A stretch of 64,000 bases of DNA from contig NZ_AP018907.1 of assembly GCF_003966715.1 (NCBI RefSeq), positions 546,001 to 610,000 on the forward strand. Direction: 5' to 3'. This DNA is from Blastochloris tepida. GTDB taxonomy: Bacteria; Pseudomonadota; Alphaproteobacteria; Rhizobiales; Xanthobacteraceae. Shown here one piece after another: positions 45,981 through 55,688 of this stretch (positions are counted from its first letter, which is position 1; every line of letters starts with the position of its first letter). Under the pieces are notes generated by a model. The model did no database searches, had not been told where the DNA came from, and saw only the letters and a list, made by a program, of their open reading frames with translations. The position numbers were made by a program, and so were the translations under genes.

Positions 45981-46457
45981 ATGCAGAACGGTGTTGCCAT
46001 GACCAATGCTTCGAGCAACGAGACGTTCGATCCGACGGTCTCGTCCATCGTGATCGACGGCAATTACCAGCCGTCCGAGCACGAACCCTTCATGAATGAA
46101 CGTCAGCGTGAGTACTTCCGCAAGAAGCTGCTCAACTGGAAGGACGACATCCTGAAGGAGAGCCGCGAGACGCTGCTCAATCTACAGGAAGAGAACCAGA
46201 ATCATTCGGATCTTGCCGATCGGGCCTCCTCGGAAACCGATCGCGCCATCGAATTGCGGGCGCGGGACCGCCAGCGCAAGCTGATCGCCAAGATCGACGC
46301 CGCGCTCGACCGTCTGGAGGACGGCTCCTACGGCTATTGCGAGGAGACCGGCGAGCCGATCTCCCTCAAGCGCCTGGAGGCACGGCCGATCGCGACGCTC
46401 TCGGTGGAGGCGCAGGAGCGCCACGAGCGCCGCGAGCGGGTCTATCGCGACGACTGA
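45981..46457 (+). CDS. dksA: RNA polymerase-binding transcription factor DksA, one-cysteine form
   Basis: The 158-residue product matches alphaproteobacterial DksA. It has NERQREYFRKKLLNWKDDIL, then DLADRASSETDRAIELRARD, then GYCEETGEPISLKRLEARP. The coiled-coil tip has the DxxDxA motif (DLADRA) that modulates RNA polymerase with ppGpp. The zinc finger region keeps only one of the four cysteines (SVEAQERHE replaces the second pair), so it is a zinc-free type, as reported for Rhodobacter DksA. The ATG at 45981 is chosen for its upstream AGGA; 45999 is also possible. A hairpin terminator follows. Confidence 0.94.
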   Translation: MQNGVAMTNASSNETFDPTVSSIVIDGNYQPSEHEPFMNERQREYFRKKLLNWKDDILKESRETLLNLQEENQNHSDLADRASSETDRAIELRARDRQRKLIAKIDAALDRLEDGSYGYCEETGEPISLKRLEARPIATLSVEAQERHERRERVYRDD

Positions 46458-46532
46458 GTCGGCGCCTCCCGCCTGTCCGGCCCGCAGCTCTTGGCTGCAG
46501 CGGGCCGTCCACGATCTTCGAGTCACGATTTT

Positions 46533-46560
46533 CGAACGCCGGCCCCGGGGCCGGCGTTCG
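46533..46560 (+). terminator. Palindromic hairpin after dksA
   Basis: CGAACGCCGGCC / GGCCGGCGTTCG is a 12-bp perfect stem with a CCGG loop, followed by GCGTTTC. It lies between convergent dksA and the LysR gene. Lack of a long T-tract leaves some doubt about strength. Confidence 0.7.
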
Positions 46561-46599
46561 GCGTTTCAGGCCGAAGCGGCATGCGCCTCATGCCGCGAA

Positions 46600-47493
46600 T
46601 TACCCGCGGTAGCGCAGCGCCTCGACGAGCAGGGCCAGAGCCGGCGTCGGCTGGCGGCGGCTCGGATAATAGAGGTGGTAGCCGGGAAAGGGCGGGCACC
46701 AGTCGTCGAGCACGCGCACCAGCCGGCCCGCACGCAGCTCCGCCGCCATGTCGACCTCCAGCAGACAGGCGATACCCAACCCGGCGACGGCGGCGTCGAC
46801 GATCAGCCCCACGGTGTTGAACGCCAGCTGGCCCTCGACCCGCACCCTGAGCTCGCGTCCGTCCTTCGCGAACTCCCAGGCATAGAGGCCGCCATAGGTC
46901 GGCAGGCGCAGATTGATGCAATTGTGGGCGGTGAGATCCTGGGGGGTGCGCGGCGGCGGCCGGGTGGCGAAATAGCTCGGCGCGGCGGCCGCGGCCATGC
47001 GCATCTCCGGCCCGACCGGCACCGCGATCATGTCCTTCGCGACCTGCTCGCCGAGCCGCACTCCGGCGTCGAACCGTTCGGCGACGATGTCGGTCAGGCC
47101 GTAGTCGACCTCGATCTCGACCTTGATGTCCGGGTAGTGCGGCAGCAGCCGCTTGAGAGCCGGCCACAGGATCGCCTGGGCGGCGTACTCGCCGGCGGTG
47201 ATGCGGATGGCGCCGGCCGGCGTGTCGCGCAGCGCGCTGAGCGCGGCGATCTCGGCGTCGATGTCCTCGAACGCCGGGCCGATCGTCCTGAGCAGGCGCT
47301 CGCCGGCCGCGGTCGGCATCACCCGCCGGGTGGTCCGAGTCAGCAGGCGAACGCCGAGCCGTTCCTCCAGCCGCCGCACCGTATGGCTGAGCGCGGACTG
47401 GGAGGTGCCGAGCTTGGCGGCGGCGCGGGTGAAGCTCAGCTCCTCCGCGACGGTGAGAAAGACCGCAAGGTCGCCGAGTTCGTCCCGCCGCAT
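46600..47493 (-). CDS. LysR-family transcriptional regulator
   Basis: The 297-residue regulator has a winged HTH at residues ~1-60 (FTRAAAKLGTSQSALSHTVRRLEERLG) and a LysR substrate domain. It belongs to the group that often controls divergent aldo/keto reductase or alcohol dehydrogenase genes. Such a gene (47692) starts on the other strand 198 bp away, and a further dehydrogenase follows. The inducer is unknown. The gap contains palindromes suitable as an operator. Confidence 0.92.
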   Translation of the reverse strand: MRRDELGDLAVFLTVAEELSFTRAAAKLGTSQSALSHTVRRLEERLGVRLLTRTTRRVMPTAAGERLLRTIGPAFEDIDAEIAALSALRDTPAGAIRITAGEYAAQAILWPALKRLLPHYPDIKVEIEVDYGLTDIVAERFDAGVRLGEQVAKDMIAVPVGPEMRMAAAAAPSYFATRPPPRTPQDLTAHNCINLRLPTYGGLYAWEFAKDGRELRVRVEGQLAFNTVGLIVDAAVAGLGIACLLEVDMAAELRAGRLVRVLDDWCPPFPGYHLYYPSRRQPTPALALLVEALRYRG

Positions 47494-47508
47494 GGGTCAC
47501 CTGTTGGC

Positions 47509-48687
<1,179 letters not shown>

Positions 48688-48844
48688 GGTGCCAGCGGCG
48701 CGGCGGCCCTCAGCGACGGGACGCCGGCAGTGACGAGGCCTGTTCCGGCCCACCGAAGACCAGCGTCCGCGGCGAGGCGTCTCATCGCCGTGGGCGAACC
48801 CCGCCTGTTCCCTCCAACGCGATACGACAGGAAGACCGCAAACC

Positions 48845-49912
48845 ATGTTCAGCTGCGTCGGATTTGCCGCCGAAGACCCCACCAAGCCGCTTCTGCCCTA
48901 CAGCTTCAACCGCCGCGATCCGGGGCCGGAGGACGTCGCCATCGAGATCCTCTATTGCGGCGTCTGCCATTCCGATCTGCACACGGTGCGCTCCGAATGG
49001 CCCGGCACGCTCTATCCCTGCATTCCCGGCCACGAGATCGTCGGCCGGGTGATCGCGGTCGGCGATCAGGTGAGGCGCTTCAAGGCCGGCGACCTCGCCG
49101 CGGTCGGCTGCCTGGTCGATTCGTGCCGCACCTGTCCGAGCTGCCGCGAGGGGCTCGAGCAGTATTGCGAGACCGGCTTCGTCGCCACCTATAACGGCCC
49201 CGACAAGGTGCTGGGCGGCCACACCTTCGGCGGCTATTCCAGCCACATCGTGGTGACGCAGGACTTCGTGCTGCGCGTGCCCGACAATCTCGATCCGGCC
49301 GCCGCCGCGCCGCTGCTCTGCGCCGGCATCACCACCTATTCGCCGCTCAAGCGCTGGGGTGCCGGCCCGGGCAAGCGGGTGGGCGTGGTCGGCCTCGGTG
49401 GTCTCGGCCACATGGCGGTGAAGCTCGCCCACGCCATGGGCGCCGAGGTCACGCTGTTCACCACCTCGCCGTCCAAGATCGCCGACGGACACCGCCTCGG
49501 TGCCGATGCCGGCGTGCTGTCGACCGATCCGGCGGCGATGAAGGCGCAAGCGTCGCGCTTCGACCTGATCATCGACACGGTGGCCGCGCCGCACGACATC
49601 AATGCCTATCTCGGGCTGCTGAAGCGCGATGCGACGCTGGTACAGGTGGGGGCCCCCGACAAGCCGCTGCCGGTGAACGTGTTCAGTCTGATCATGAGCC
49701 GCCGCAACTTCGCGGGCTCGCTGATCGGCGGCATCAGGGAGACGCAGGAGATGCTCGACTTCTGCGGCGCCCACAACATCACTGCCGATATCGAGATTAT
49801 CCCGATCCAGCAGATCGAGGAGGCCTATGTGCGGATGGTGAAGTCGGCCGTGAAGTACCGCTTCGTGATCGACATGGGCTCGCTGAAGGGGGCGGCCGCG
49901 GGTCGGCCGTGA
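48845..49912 (+). CDS. Zinc-dependent NAD(P) alcohol dehydrogenase (YahK/CAD group)
   Basis: The 355-residue MDR-family enzyme has catalytic zinc ligands in YCGVCHSDLH and GHEIVG, a structural zinc site CLVDSCRTCPSCREGLEQYC with four spaced Cys, and a Rossmann motif GLGGLGHMAVKLAHAMG. The YCGVCHSDLHTVR start and GGYSSHIVV region are typical of cinnamyl alcohol dehydrogenase/YahK-type aldehyde reductases. It is 157 bp after the aldo/keto reductase on the same strand, so the pair may form a carbonyl-detoxification unit under the LysR regulator. Confidence 0.93.
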   Translation: MFSCVGFAAEDPTKPLLPYSFNRRDPGPEDVAIEILYCGVCHSDLHTVRSEWPGTLYPCIPGHEIVGRVIAVGDQVRRFKAGDLAAVGCLVDSCRTCPSCREGLEQYCETGFVATYNGPDKVLGGHTFGGYSSHIVVTQDFVLRVPDNLDPAAAAPLLCAGITTYSPLKRWGAGPGKRVGVVGLGGLGHMAVKLAHAMGAEVTLFTTSPSKIADGHRLGADAGVLSTDPAAMKAQASRFDLIIDTVAAPHDINAYLGLLKRDATLVQVGAPDKPLPVNVFSLIMSRRNFAGSLIGGIRETQEMLDFCGAHNITADIEIIPIQQIEEAYVRMVKSAVKYRFVIDMGSLKGAAAGRP

Positions 49913-50071
49913 ACCCAGTTGAGCGCTGACGTCGTCGAGCGGCGCGGTTCTTGAGCCACCATGAAACGGATGCGCGGTCCCCGCGGGGAGAGCGGAGACC
50001 GCGCGCCGATGCCGTCGCAATTGGGGAGCTGACGGCTGGGGAGGGCTCGGCCGCGGTGCGGCCGGTAGATT

Positions 50072-50110
50072 CGGGCGAAGGGTGACGCGAGACCTGTACC
50101 TCTTCGCCCG
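50072..50110. terminator. Hairpin between convergent adh and flgH
   Basis: CGGGCGAAG (50072-50080) pairs with CTTCGCCCG (50102-50110). No T-tract follows on either strand. It lies between convergent genes and may stop or buffer transcription. Confidence is moderate because stem and loop (21 nt) are unremarkable. Confidence 0.45.
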
Positions 50111-50137
50111 CGGGCCAAAGCCCGCAAACGGGTGCCG

Positions 50138-50905
50138 TCAGAACGGCAGGATGATGTCCATGACCTGCTGGCCGTAGCGCGGCTGCTGGATGTCGGTGAT
50201 CTGGCCGCGGCCGCCATAGGCGATGCGGGCCTGGGCGATCTTCTCCGACGAGATGGTGTTGTCGGATTCGATGTCCTCGGGCCGGACGATGCCGCCGACG
50301 ATGAGTTCGCGGATCTCGAAATTCACCCGGATTTCCTGCTTGCCCTCGACCACCAGATTGCCGTTCGGCAAAACCTGGGTGACGACGGCGGCGACGCTGG
50401 TGGTCAGCTCTTCCGAGCGGGTGACGCTGCCCTTGCCCTCGCTGACCGAGAGGGAGTCGGTCGACAGCAGGGTCGAGGGGATGGCGGCGCCGAGGATCGG
50501 CAGCTTGTTCTTGCCGAGCATCGCCTCGAGGTTCGTCTCCTCGGAGTTGACGCGCTCGCGCTTGGTCTCGTTCTCGATCTCAGCCTTGTCGTTGAATTTC
50601 ACCTTGACGGTGAGAATGTCGCCGACCTGCTGGGCGCGCTGGTCCTTGAAGAAGGCGCGCGAGCCGTTCCGCCACAGCGAATTGGGGCTGTAGGAGGCGG
50701 GGATCGGGTCGGGCATCGGCATCTGCACCGGCCGATAGCCGGGCTGGGAGGTGGGGTTGTCGATCGCCGACAGCGCCGGCTGCTGGCCGACATTCGCCAG
50801 CCGGTCGAACGCGGCGCAGCCGCCGAGGCCGGCAGCCGAGACGCCGATGAGCGCCAGCCGCGTGAGCGAGAAGGAGAGGGGCCGGAGTCTGGAGCGCGGG
50901 GACAT
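50138..50905 (-). CDS. flgH: Flagellar L-ring protein FlgH
   Basis: The 255-residue lipoprotein has its lipobox Cys at C30 (LGGC). The conserved body contains SLWRNGSRAFFKDQRAQQVGD and ends GRGQITDIQQPRYGQQVMD, the FlgH C-terminus. FlgH forms the L-ring in the outer membrane. It is last in the flgF-flgG-flgA-flgH order on the minus strand; the flgA stop lies 26 bp before the ATG at 50905. An in-frame TTG at 50935 overlaps the flgA stop, but the ATG has an AAAGG site. Confidence 0.97.
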   Translation of the reverse strand: MSPRSRLRPLSFSLTRLALIGVSAAGLGGCAAFDRLANVGQQPALSAIDNPTSQPGYRPVQMPMPDPIPASYSPNSLWRNGSRAFFKDQRAQQVGDILTVKVKFNDKAEIENETKRERVNSEETNLEAMLGKNKLPILGAAIPSTLLSTDSLSVSEGKGSVTRSEELTTSVAAVVTQVLPNGNLVVEGKQEIRVNFEIRELIVGGIVRPEDIESDNTISSEKIAQARIAYGGRGQITDIQQPRYGQQVMDIILPF

Positions 50906-50931
50906 CGGATACGCCTTTCGGGAACGACGGC

Positions 50932-52029
50932 TCAACTGTGGGGCTGGGGCGCGGTGGCGAGCCCGGACGCGGGACGGATGATCTCGGTGCGCACCGGGGT
51001 TGACTGGATCGAGCCGGTCACGGTCGGATCGGTCGGCAGCACGGAGCTGGTGGAGACCGCATTGGCCAGCACGCTCACCGTGCCGGGTCCGGTGACCACG
51101 CCCTGGATGATGCGCTTGGACTGGAGATTGGTGACGCTGACCGTCTCGCCTTCGCCGCCCGACGAGTTCGCCTTGCCGCGGGTGGAGACGGTCACGCCCG
51201 GCGCCTCGAACACCAGGGTGACGATGTCGTTGCGCGTCACCAGATCGGGCTTCATCAGGTCGGCGGCGCGCAGGAGCTGGCCGGCGGCCAGCGCCCGTCG
51301 CGGCGCCATGCCGATGGCCGAGTCGGGGGCAATGAAGCCGTCCGAGCCAAGCTCGGTGCGCGGGCGGCGCTCGATGATCAGGTCGGTCGGCCGCAGCATC
51401 TCGCCGCGTCCCACCGCACGCGCCAGCACCACCGCCTCCACCGTCGCCACCGCGGCGCCGGTGAGACGCGTCGCCTGCCGGCGCAGCGCCTCGGAACCGG
51501 GAAGGTCGAGCGTGGCGTCGAAGCGGCCGGTGCGCGGATCGTAATAGAGGTGCTTCACCTGCAGCTCGCCGGTGGCCGCCTCCTCGACCTGCAGCGTCTG
51601 CGGCTGGCGGTCGAGACTGATCAGCAGATCCTTGGCCTGGGCGGTGCGGGTCTGGGCGGCGATGGCGTTGGCCAGGGTCGCCTTCATGTGGTCGGGATGG
51701 ATGGTGCGGCTGCGGCGGCTGACCACCACGTCCGACAGGCCGCGCGTGTCGAGCGCCGACAGGCCGAACGGCTTCAGCGCCTCCAGCACGCGATCGACGC
51801 CGACCGTGCCGGTGGTGCCGAGGTCGGGCGCGCGGAAGATCGGTACGGTGGCGGCCGGGCCGGCATTCTCGACGAGATCGCCGATCCGCACGAGATCGCC
51901 GGAAATCGACACCGACGAGCGCAGCGCGGGCGGCTGCAGCTCGGGAAGCTGTGCCGTGCCGGCCTGCGCGGCGGTGCCGGCGAGAATGGCGGTCAGCAGC
52001 GCGGCAACTCTGGTCATGACGCTCATCAT
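50932..52029 (-). CDS. flgA: Flagellar P-ring chaperone FlgA
   Basis: The 365-residue product has a signal peptide ending AQA near residue 24. Its C-terminal SAF-type domain contains LARAVGRGEMLRPTDLIIERR and RRALAAGQLLRAADL. FlgA assists P-ring assembly by FlgI in the periplasm. Length is longer than enterobacterial FlgA because of an N-terminal ~190-residue region, as in many alphaproteobacteria. GTG 52038, ATG 52029, 52026 and 52017 are possible starts; 52029 has GAGGGG at good spacing. It is 18 bp after flgG. Confidence 0.93.
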   Translation of the reverse strand: MMSVMTRVAALLTAILAGTAAQAGTAQLPELQPPALRSSVSISGDLVRIGDLVENAGPAATVPIFRAPDLGTTGTVGVDRVLEALKPFGLSALDTRGLSDVVVSRRSRTIHPDHMKATLANAIAAQTRTAQAKDLLISLDRQPQTLQVEEAATGELQVKHLYYDPRTGRFDATLDLPGSEALRRQATRLTGAAVATVEAVVLARAVGRGEMLRPTDLIIERRPRTELGSDGFIAPDSAIGMAPRRALAAGQLLRAADLMKPDLVTRNDIVTLVFEAPGVTVSTRGKANSSGGEGETVSVTNLQSKRIIQGVVTGPGTVSVLANAVSTSSVLPTDPTVTGSIQSTPVRTEIIRPASGLATAPQPHS

Positions 52030-52047
52030 GGCGCTCACCCCTCAGGT

Positions 52048-52836
52048 TCAGCGCGACAGGTTCGCGGTGGTCTGCGACATCTCGTCCGCCGCGGTGATGA
52101 CGCGGGCGTTCATCTCGTAGGCGCGCTGGGCGGAGATGAGGTCGGTCAATTCGGTGACCGAGTTGACGTTGGACGCTTCGAGATAGCGCTGCAGCGTGGT
52201 GCCGAAGCCTTCCGAGCCGGGCGTGCCCTGCTGGGGCGTGCCGGAGGCCGCGGTCTCCAGGAACAGATTGTCGCCGATCGCCTCGAGGCCGGACTTGTTG
52301 ATGAAGCGCACGAGCTGCAGCTGGCCGAGTGTCGTCGAGGCGGTGGCGGTGCCGATCACCGCGGTGATCTGCCCCTGCGAGTTGATGGTGATGTTGCTGG
52401 CATTGTTGGGGATGGTGATGCCGGGGTCGACGGTGTAGCCGTCCACCGTCACCAGCTTGCCGTTGGCGTCGAGCTCGAACGAGCCGTCGCGGGTATAGGC
52501 GGTGCGGCCGTCGGGCAGCTCGATCTGGAAGAAGCCCTCGCCGCGGATGGCGACGTCGAAGTCGCGGTCGGTGGCGGTCAGCGTCCCCTGGCTCATGATG
52601 CGCGAGGTGCCGGCGGTCTTGACGCCCGAGCCGACCTGCACGCCGGTCGGCACCATGGTGCCCTGGTCGGAGGTCTGCGAGCCGACGCGGCGCAGGCTCT
52701 CATAGAGCAGATCCTGGAATTCGGCGCGCTGGCGCTTGTATCCGGTGGTCCGCATGTTGGCGATGTTGTTGGAGATGACGGAGACGTTCAGCTCCTGGGC
52801 CATCATGCCGGTGGCGGCGGTGTGCATGGCGCGCAT
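52048..52836 (-). CDS. flgG: Flagellar distal rod protein FlgG
   Basis: The 262-residue product has the standard N-terminal rod motif MRAMHTAATGMMAQELNVSV with SNNIANMRTTGYK, and the C-terminal NSVTELTDLISAQRAYEMN. FlgG forms the distal rod. It is in an operon with flgF upstream (33-bp gap) and flgA downstream (18 bp). Nothing odd in length or key residues. Confidence 0.98.
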   Translation of the reverse strand: MRAMHTAATGMMAQELNVSVISNNIANMRTTGYKRQRAEFQDLLYESLRRVGSQTSDQGTMVPTGVQVGSGVKTAGTSRIMSQGTLTATDRDFDVAIRGEGFFQIELPDGRTAYTRDGSFELDANGKLVTVDGYTVDPGITIPNNASNITINSQGQITAVIGTATASTTLGQLQLVRFINKSGLEAIGDNLFLETAASGTPQQGTPGSEGFGTTLQRYLEASNVNSVTELTDLISAQRAYEMNARVITAADEMSQTTANLSR

Positions 52837-52869
52837 GGTCGAACCTTTTCACGGACGGTTGGCGGGGGG

Positions 52870-53625
52870 TCAGGACTGGACTTCGGCGAGCGTCTTGATG
52901 GCGTCTTGCCGCAGGTCGTCTCCGCTCTTCAGCAGGGCGGCGAGGCTGGCGTAGGAGCGCGTCACCTCCATCATCCGGGCGATCTGGGCGATCGCCTGGA
53001 CGTTCGACTGCTCGACCGCGCCCTGCACGACGCGCGTGGTCGACAACGGAGCCTCGGCGGCCTGGCCGGTCCGCCAGGTCGAGACGCTGTCCTTCTCCAG
53101 CCCATTGCGATCGGAGAAGCGGGCGAGCTTGAGCTTGCCGCGTGTCTGCGTGCCCGTTGCGTTGACGATCGAGATTGTGCCGTCGGAGGCGATGGTGATG
53201 TCGGTATCGGTGGGCTCGAAGCGGATCGGCCCGGATTCGCCCAGGACCTGATAGCCCTCCTGCGACACCAGCTCGCCGTCGCTGTTGATCTGAAAGCTGC
53301 CGCTGCGCTGGTAGCGCTCCCCGTCGGGTGCCTGGACGGTGAAGAATGCGTCGCCGTCGATCGCCAGATCGAGCGGATTGCCGGTCGTCCGGAGCGCGCC
53401 GGGCGTGTGGTCGTGCGCGGTGGCGCGGTCCTGGACGTAGGAGACGCTGGCGTCCGGATTCTGGAAGCTCTCGTCGCGCGCCACCGGCATCAAATATTCT
53501 TCAAAGAGCACGCGCTCGCTCTTGAAGCCCGTCGTCGTCAGGTTCGCCAGATTGTTGGCAATGACATCGAGCTCCCGGCGCAGGGCGACCTGGCGCGAAA
53601 GCCCGATGAGAGAGGTATTCTCCAT
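52870..53625 (-). CDS. flgF: Flagellar proximal rod protein FlgF
   Basis: The 251-residue rod protein has MENTSLIGLSRQVALRRELD and ANNLANLTTTGFKSER at the N-terminus, a GDAFFTVQAPDGERYQRSG middle domain, and a C-terminal helix with IARMMEVTRSYASL. FlgF is part of the proximal rod. The ATG at 53625 gives the usual start; the frame is open further. It is first in the minus-strand operon flgF-flgG-flgA-flgH, divergent from fliL. Confidence 0.96.
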   Translation of the reverse strand: MENTSLIGLSRQVALRRELDVIANNLANLTTTGFKSERVLFEEYLMPVARDESFQNPDASVSYVQDRATAHDHTPGALRTTGNPLDLAIDGDAFFTVQAPDGERYQRSGSFQINSDGELVSQEGYQVLGESGPIRFEPTDTDITIASDGTISIVNATGTQTRGKLKLARFSDRNGLEKDSVSTWRTGQAAEAPLSTTRVVQGAVEQSNVQAIAQIARMMEVTRSYASLAALLKSGDDLRQDAIKTLAEVQS

Positions 53626-53939
53626 CGGTCTGCTCCCCACGGGATCGCCCAACTCCCCAGCGAGGCGATCCCGCGGCCAACAAAGCAGCCGGCGTGCCAA
53701 CCCGGAAATTCTCTTCTCGGCAGATACTTATCAAAAACGGCCGTTCGATTTGGCGCGGCAATAAACTCCGCGTTTACCATGTTGACCCGGCAGAAATTGC
53801 CGATCGCAAGCATTCATTAACCAATCCAGCGATAAAGTTAACCCGTTGGCGCAAGGGGTCGTGCGCCTGCGGCGGGCATGCCCGCGCGCGGCCGGCCCCG
53901 CGTGCCGTCGAAGCCGACAAGACGGACATCGGAACCGAT
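53626..53939. promoter_or_regulatory. Divergent flgF-fliL promoter region with TTAACC half-sites
   Basis: This 314-bp region is AT-richer than its surroundings near 53715-53845. It contains two TTAACC half-sites (53817-53822 and 53838-53843) in the same orientation, 21 bp apart, plus AAACTCCGCGTTT, an interrupted palindrome at about 53764. CtrA or a flagellar activator could act here for both operons. No single full consensus box was found. Confidence 0.5.
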
Positions 53940-54449
53940 ATGGCCAAGAAACCGGGCAAGGCGGACAGCGAGCGCGAAGACGGCGCGGCCGACGGCGAGG
54001 CGCCTGCTGGCGGCGGCAAGAAGAAGCTGATCCTGATCGGCGCCGCGGTGCTGGTTCTGGCGCTCGGCGGCGGCGGCTTCTTCCTGTTCAAGGGCAAGGG
54101 CAAGAGCGACGAGCACGCCGCAGAGGCCAAGCCCGCGGCGAAGCCCGTGATGTTCTTCGAGGTGCCGGACATCACCGTCAACCTCGCCGGCAATCCCAAC
54201 CGGCCGCTCTACATGCGGGTCAAGGCGGTGATCGAGGTACCCGACGAGGCGGCGATGCAGGCGCTCAAGCCGATGATGCCGCGCGTCGTCGACTCCTTCC
54301 AGGTGCATCTGCGCGAGATGCGCCAGACCGATCTCGAAGGCTCCGCCGGCATCTATCGGCTGCGCGAGGAGCTGACACGGCGGGTCAATGCCGCCATCGC
54401 CCCGGCGCGCATCAACGCCGTGCTGTTCAAGGAAATCGTTGTCCAGTGA
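53940..54449 (+). CDS. fliL: Flagellar basal-body protein FliL
   Basis: The 169-residue protein has a charged N-terminus, one membrane helix (KLILIGAAVLVLALGGGGFFLF, about 29-50) and a periplasmic FliL domain with FFEVPDITVNLAG and LREELTRRVNAAIAPARI. FliL surrounds the stator and stabilises motor function. It is the first of the plus-strand operon fliL-fliM-DUF6468-motE-TPR and ends 12 bp before fliM. Confidence 0.95.
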   Translation: MAKKPGKADSEREDGAADGEAPAGGGKKKLILIGAAVLVLALGGGGFFLFKGKGKSDEHAAEAKPAAKPVMFFEVPDITVNLAGNPNRPLYMRVKAVIEVPDEAAMQALKPMMPRVVDSFQVHLREMRQTDLEGSAGIYRLREELTRRVNAAIAPARINAVLFKEIVVQ

Positions 54450-54461
54450 GCGGATCGCGTC

Positions 54462-55688
54462 ATGGCCGGCATGAATGATATCGATCAGGACGCGCTTGCC
54501 GCCGAATGGGGCATGGCGCTGGAAGAGCAGGCCAAGGGCGGCGGCGGCGGCCCCGGTGCCGCGGCGCTGCCCGACGATCCGGGCAGCGAGGGCACCGATG
54601 ACTCGATGGCCGCGCAGTGGTCGGCCATGGTCGATGACGGCGGCCAGTTCCTGCAGGCCGCCAAGGGCGGCGCCGAGCGCATCCTGAATCAGGACGAGAT
54701 CGACAGCCTGCTTGGCTTCAGCCTTGATACGCTGAACTTCGGCGACAATTCGGGCATCCGCGCCATCATCGACTCGGCGATGGTGTCCTACGAGCGTCTG
54801 CCGATGCTCGAGATCGTCTTCGACCGCCTGGTGCGGCTGATGACGACCAGCTTGCGCAACTTCACCTCGGACAATGTCGAGGTGTCGCTCGACCGCATCA
54901 CCTCGGTGCGCTTCGGCGAGTATCTCAACTCCATTCCGCTGCCGGCCATCCTGTCGGTGTTCAAGGCTGAGGAATGGGAGAATTTCGGCATCTTCACCGT
55001 CGATTCGGCGCTGATCTACGCCATGATCGATGTGCTGCTCGGCGGGCGGCGCGGCCAGACCGCGGTGCGCGTCGACGGCCGGCCCTACACCACCATCGAG
55101 ATCAATCTGGTCAAGCGGATGATCGAGGTGGTGCTGGCCGACGCCGAGCAGGCGTTCCGGCCGGTGTCGCCGGTGCACTTCAACATCGACCGGCTGGAGA
55201 CCAATCCGCGGTTTGCCGCCATCTCGCGGCCGACCAACGCCGCCATCCTGGTGCGGCTGCGCATCGACATGGAGGATCGCGGCGGAACCATCGAGCTGCT
55301 GCTGCCCTATGCGACGATCGAGCCGATCCGCGAGACGCTGCTGCAGATGTTCATGGGCGACAAGTTCGGCCGTGATCCGATCTGGGAAGGCCACCTCGCC
55401 ACCGAGATTTGGCAGGCCGAGATCGCCATCGATTCCGTGCTCTACGAGGCCGAGCTGCCGCTGTCGCGCATCATGTCGCTGAGAGAGGGCGACACGCTGA
55501 TGCTCGACATCAAGCCGGATGCTCTCGTCAAGGTTCGCTGCGGCAACGCGGTGCTGACCGAAGGCCGCATGGGCCGGGTCGGCGACCGCGTCGCGGTCCG
55601 GGTCGCCCGCCCGCTGCGCAAATCGAAGACCACCCTCGCAATGTTCGAAATGGCAGACGCGTCCAAGAAGCGGATGGAAGCAGCATGA
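54462..55688 (+). CDS. fliM: Flagellar motor switch protein FliM
   Basis: The 408-residue protein has the CheY-P-binding peptide RILNQDEIDSLLGF at about residues 73-87. That is after a ~70-residue N-terminal extension with two similar blocks (DALAAEWGMAL and DSMAAQWSAMV). The middle domain (SYERLPMLEIVFDRLVRLM) and a C-terminal SpoA domain ending VGDRVAVRV follow. FliM forms the switch C-ring. A usual FliM has the CheY peptide near the very start, so the extension is unusual in general but seen in relatives. Its TGA overlaps the next gene's ATG. Confidence 0.95.
   Translation: MAGMNDIDQDALAAEWGMALEEQAKGGGGGPGAAALPDDPGSEGTDDSMAAQWSAMVDDGGQFLQAAKGGAERILNQDEIDSLLGFSLDTLNFGDNSGIRAIIDSAMVSYERLPMLEIVFDRLVRLMTTSLRNFTSDNVEVSLDRITSVRFGEYLNSIPLPAILSVFKAEEWENFGIFTVDSALIYAMIDVLLGGRRGQTAVRVDGRPYTTIEINLVKRMIEVVLADAEQAFRPVSPVHFNIDRLETNPRFAAISRPTNAAILVRLRIDMEDRGGTIELLLPYATIEPIRETLLQMFMGDKFGRDPIWEGHLATEIWQAEIAIDSVLYEAELPLSRIMSLREGDTLMLDIKPDALVKVRCGNAVLTEGRMGRVGDRVAVRVARPLRKSKTTLAMFEMADASKKRMEAA

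Noticed and set aside
45893..46099. A small plus-strand frame overlapping the dksA start
   Set aside because: It overlaps dksA in another frame, lacks a Shine-Dalgarno site and has no recognisable features.
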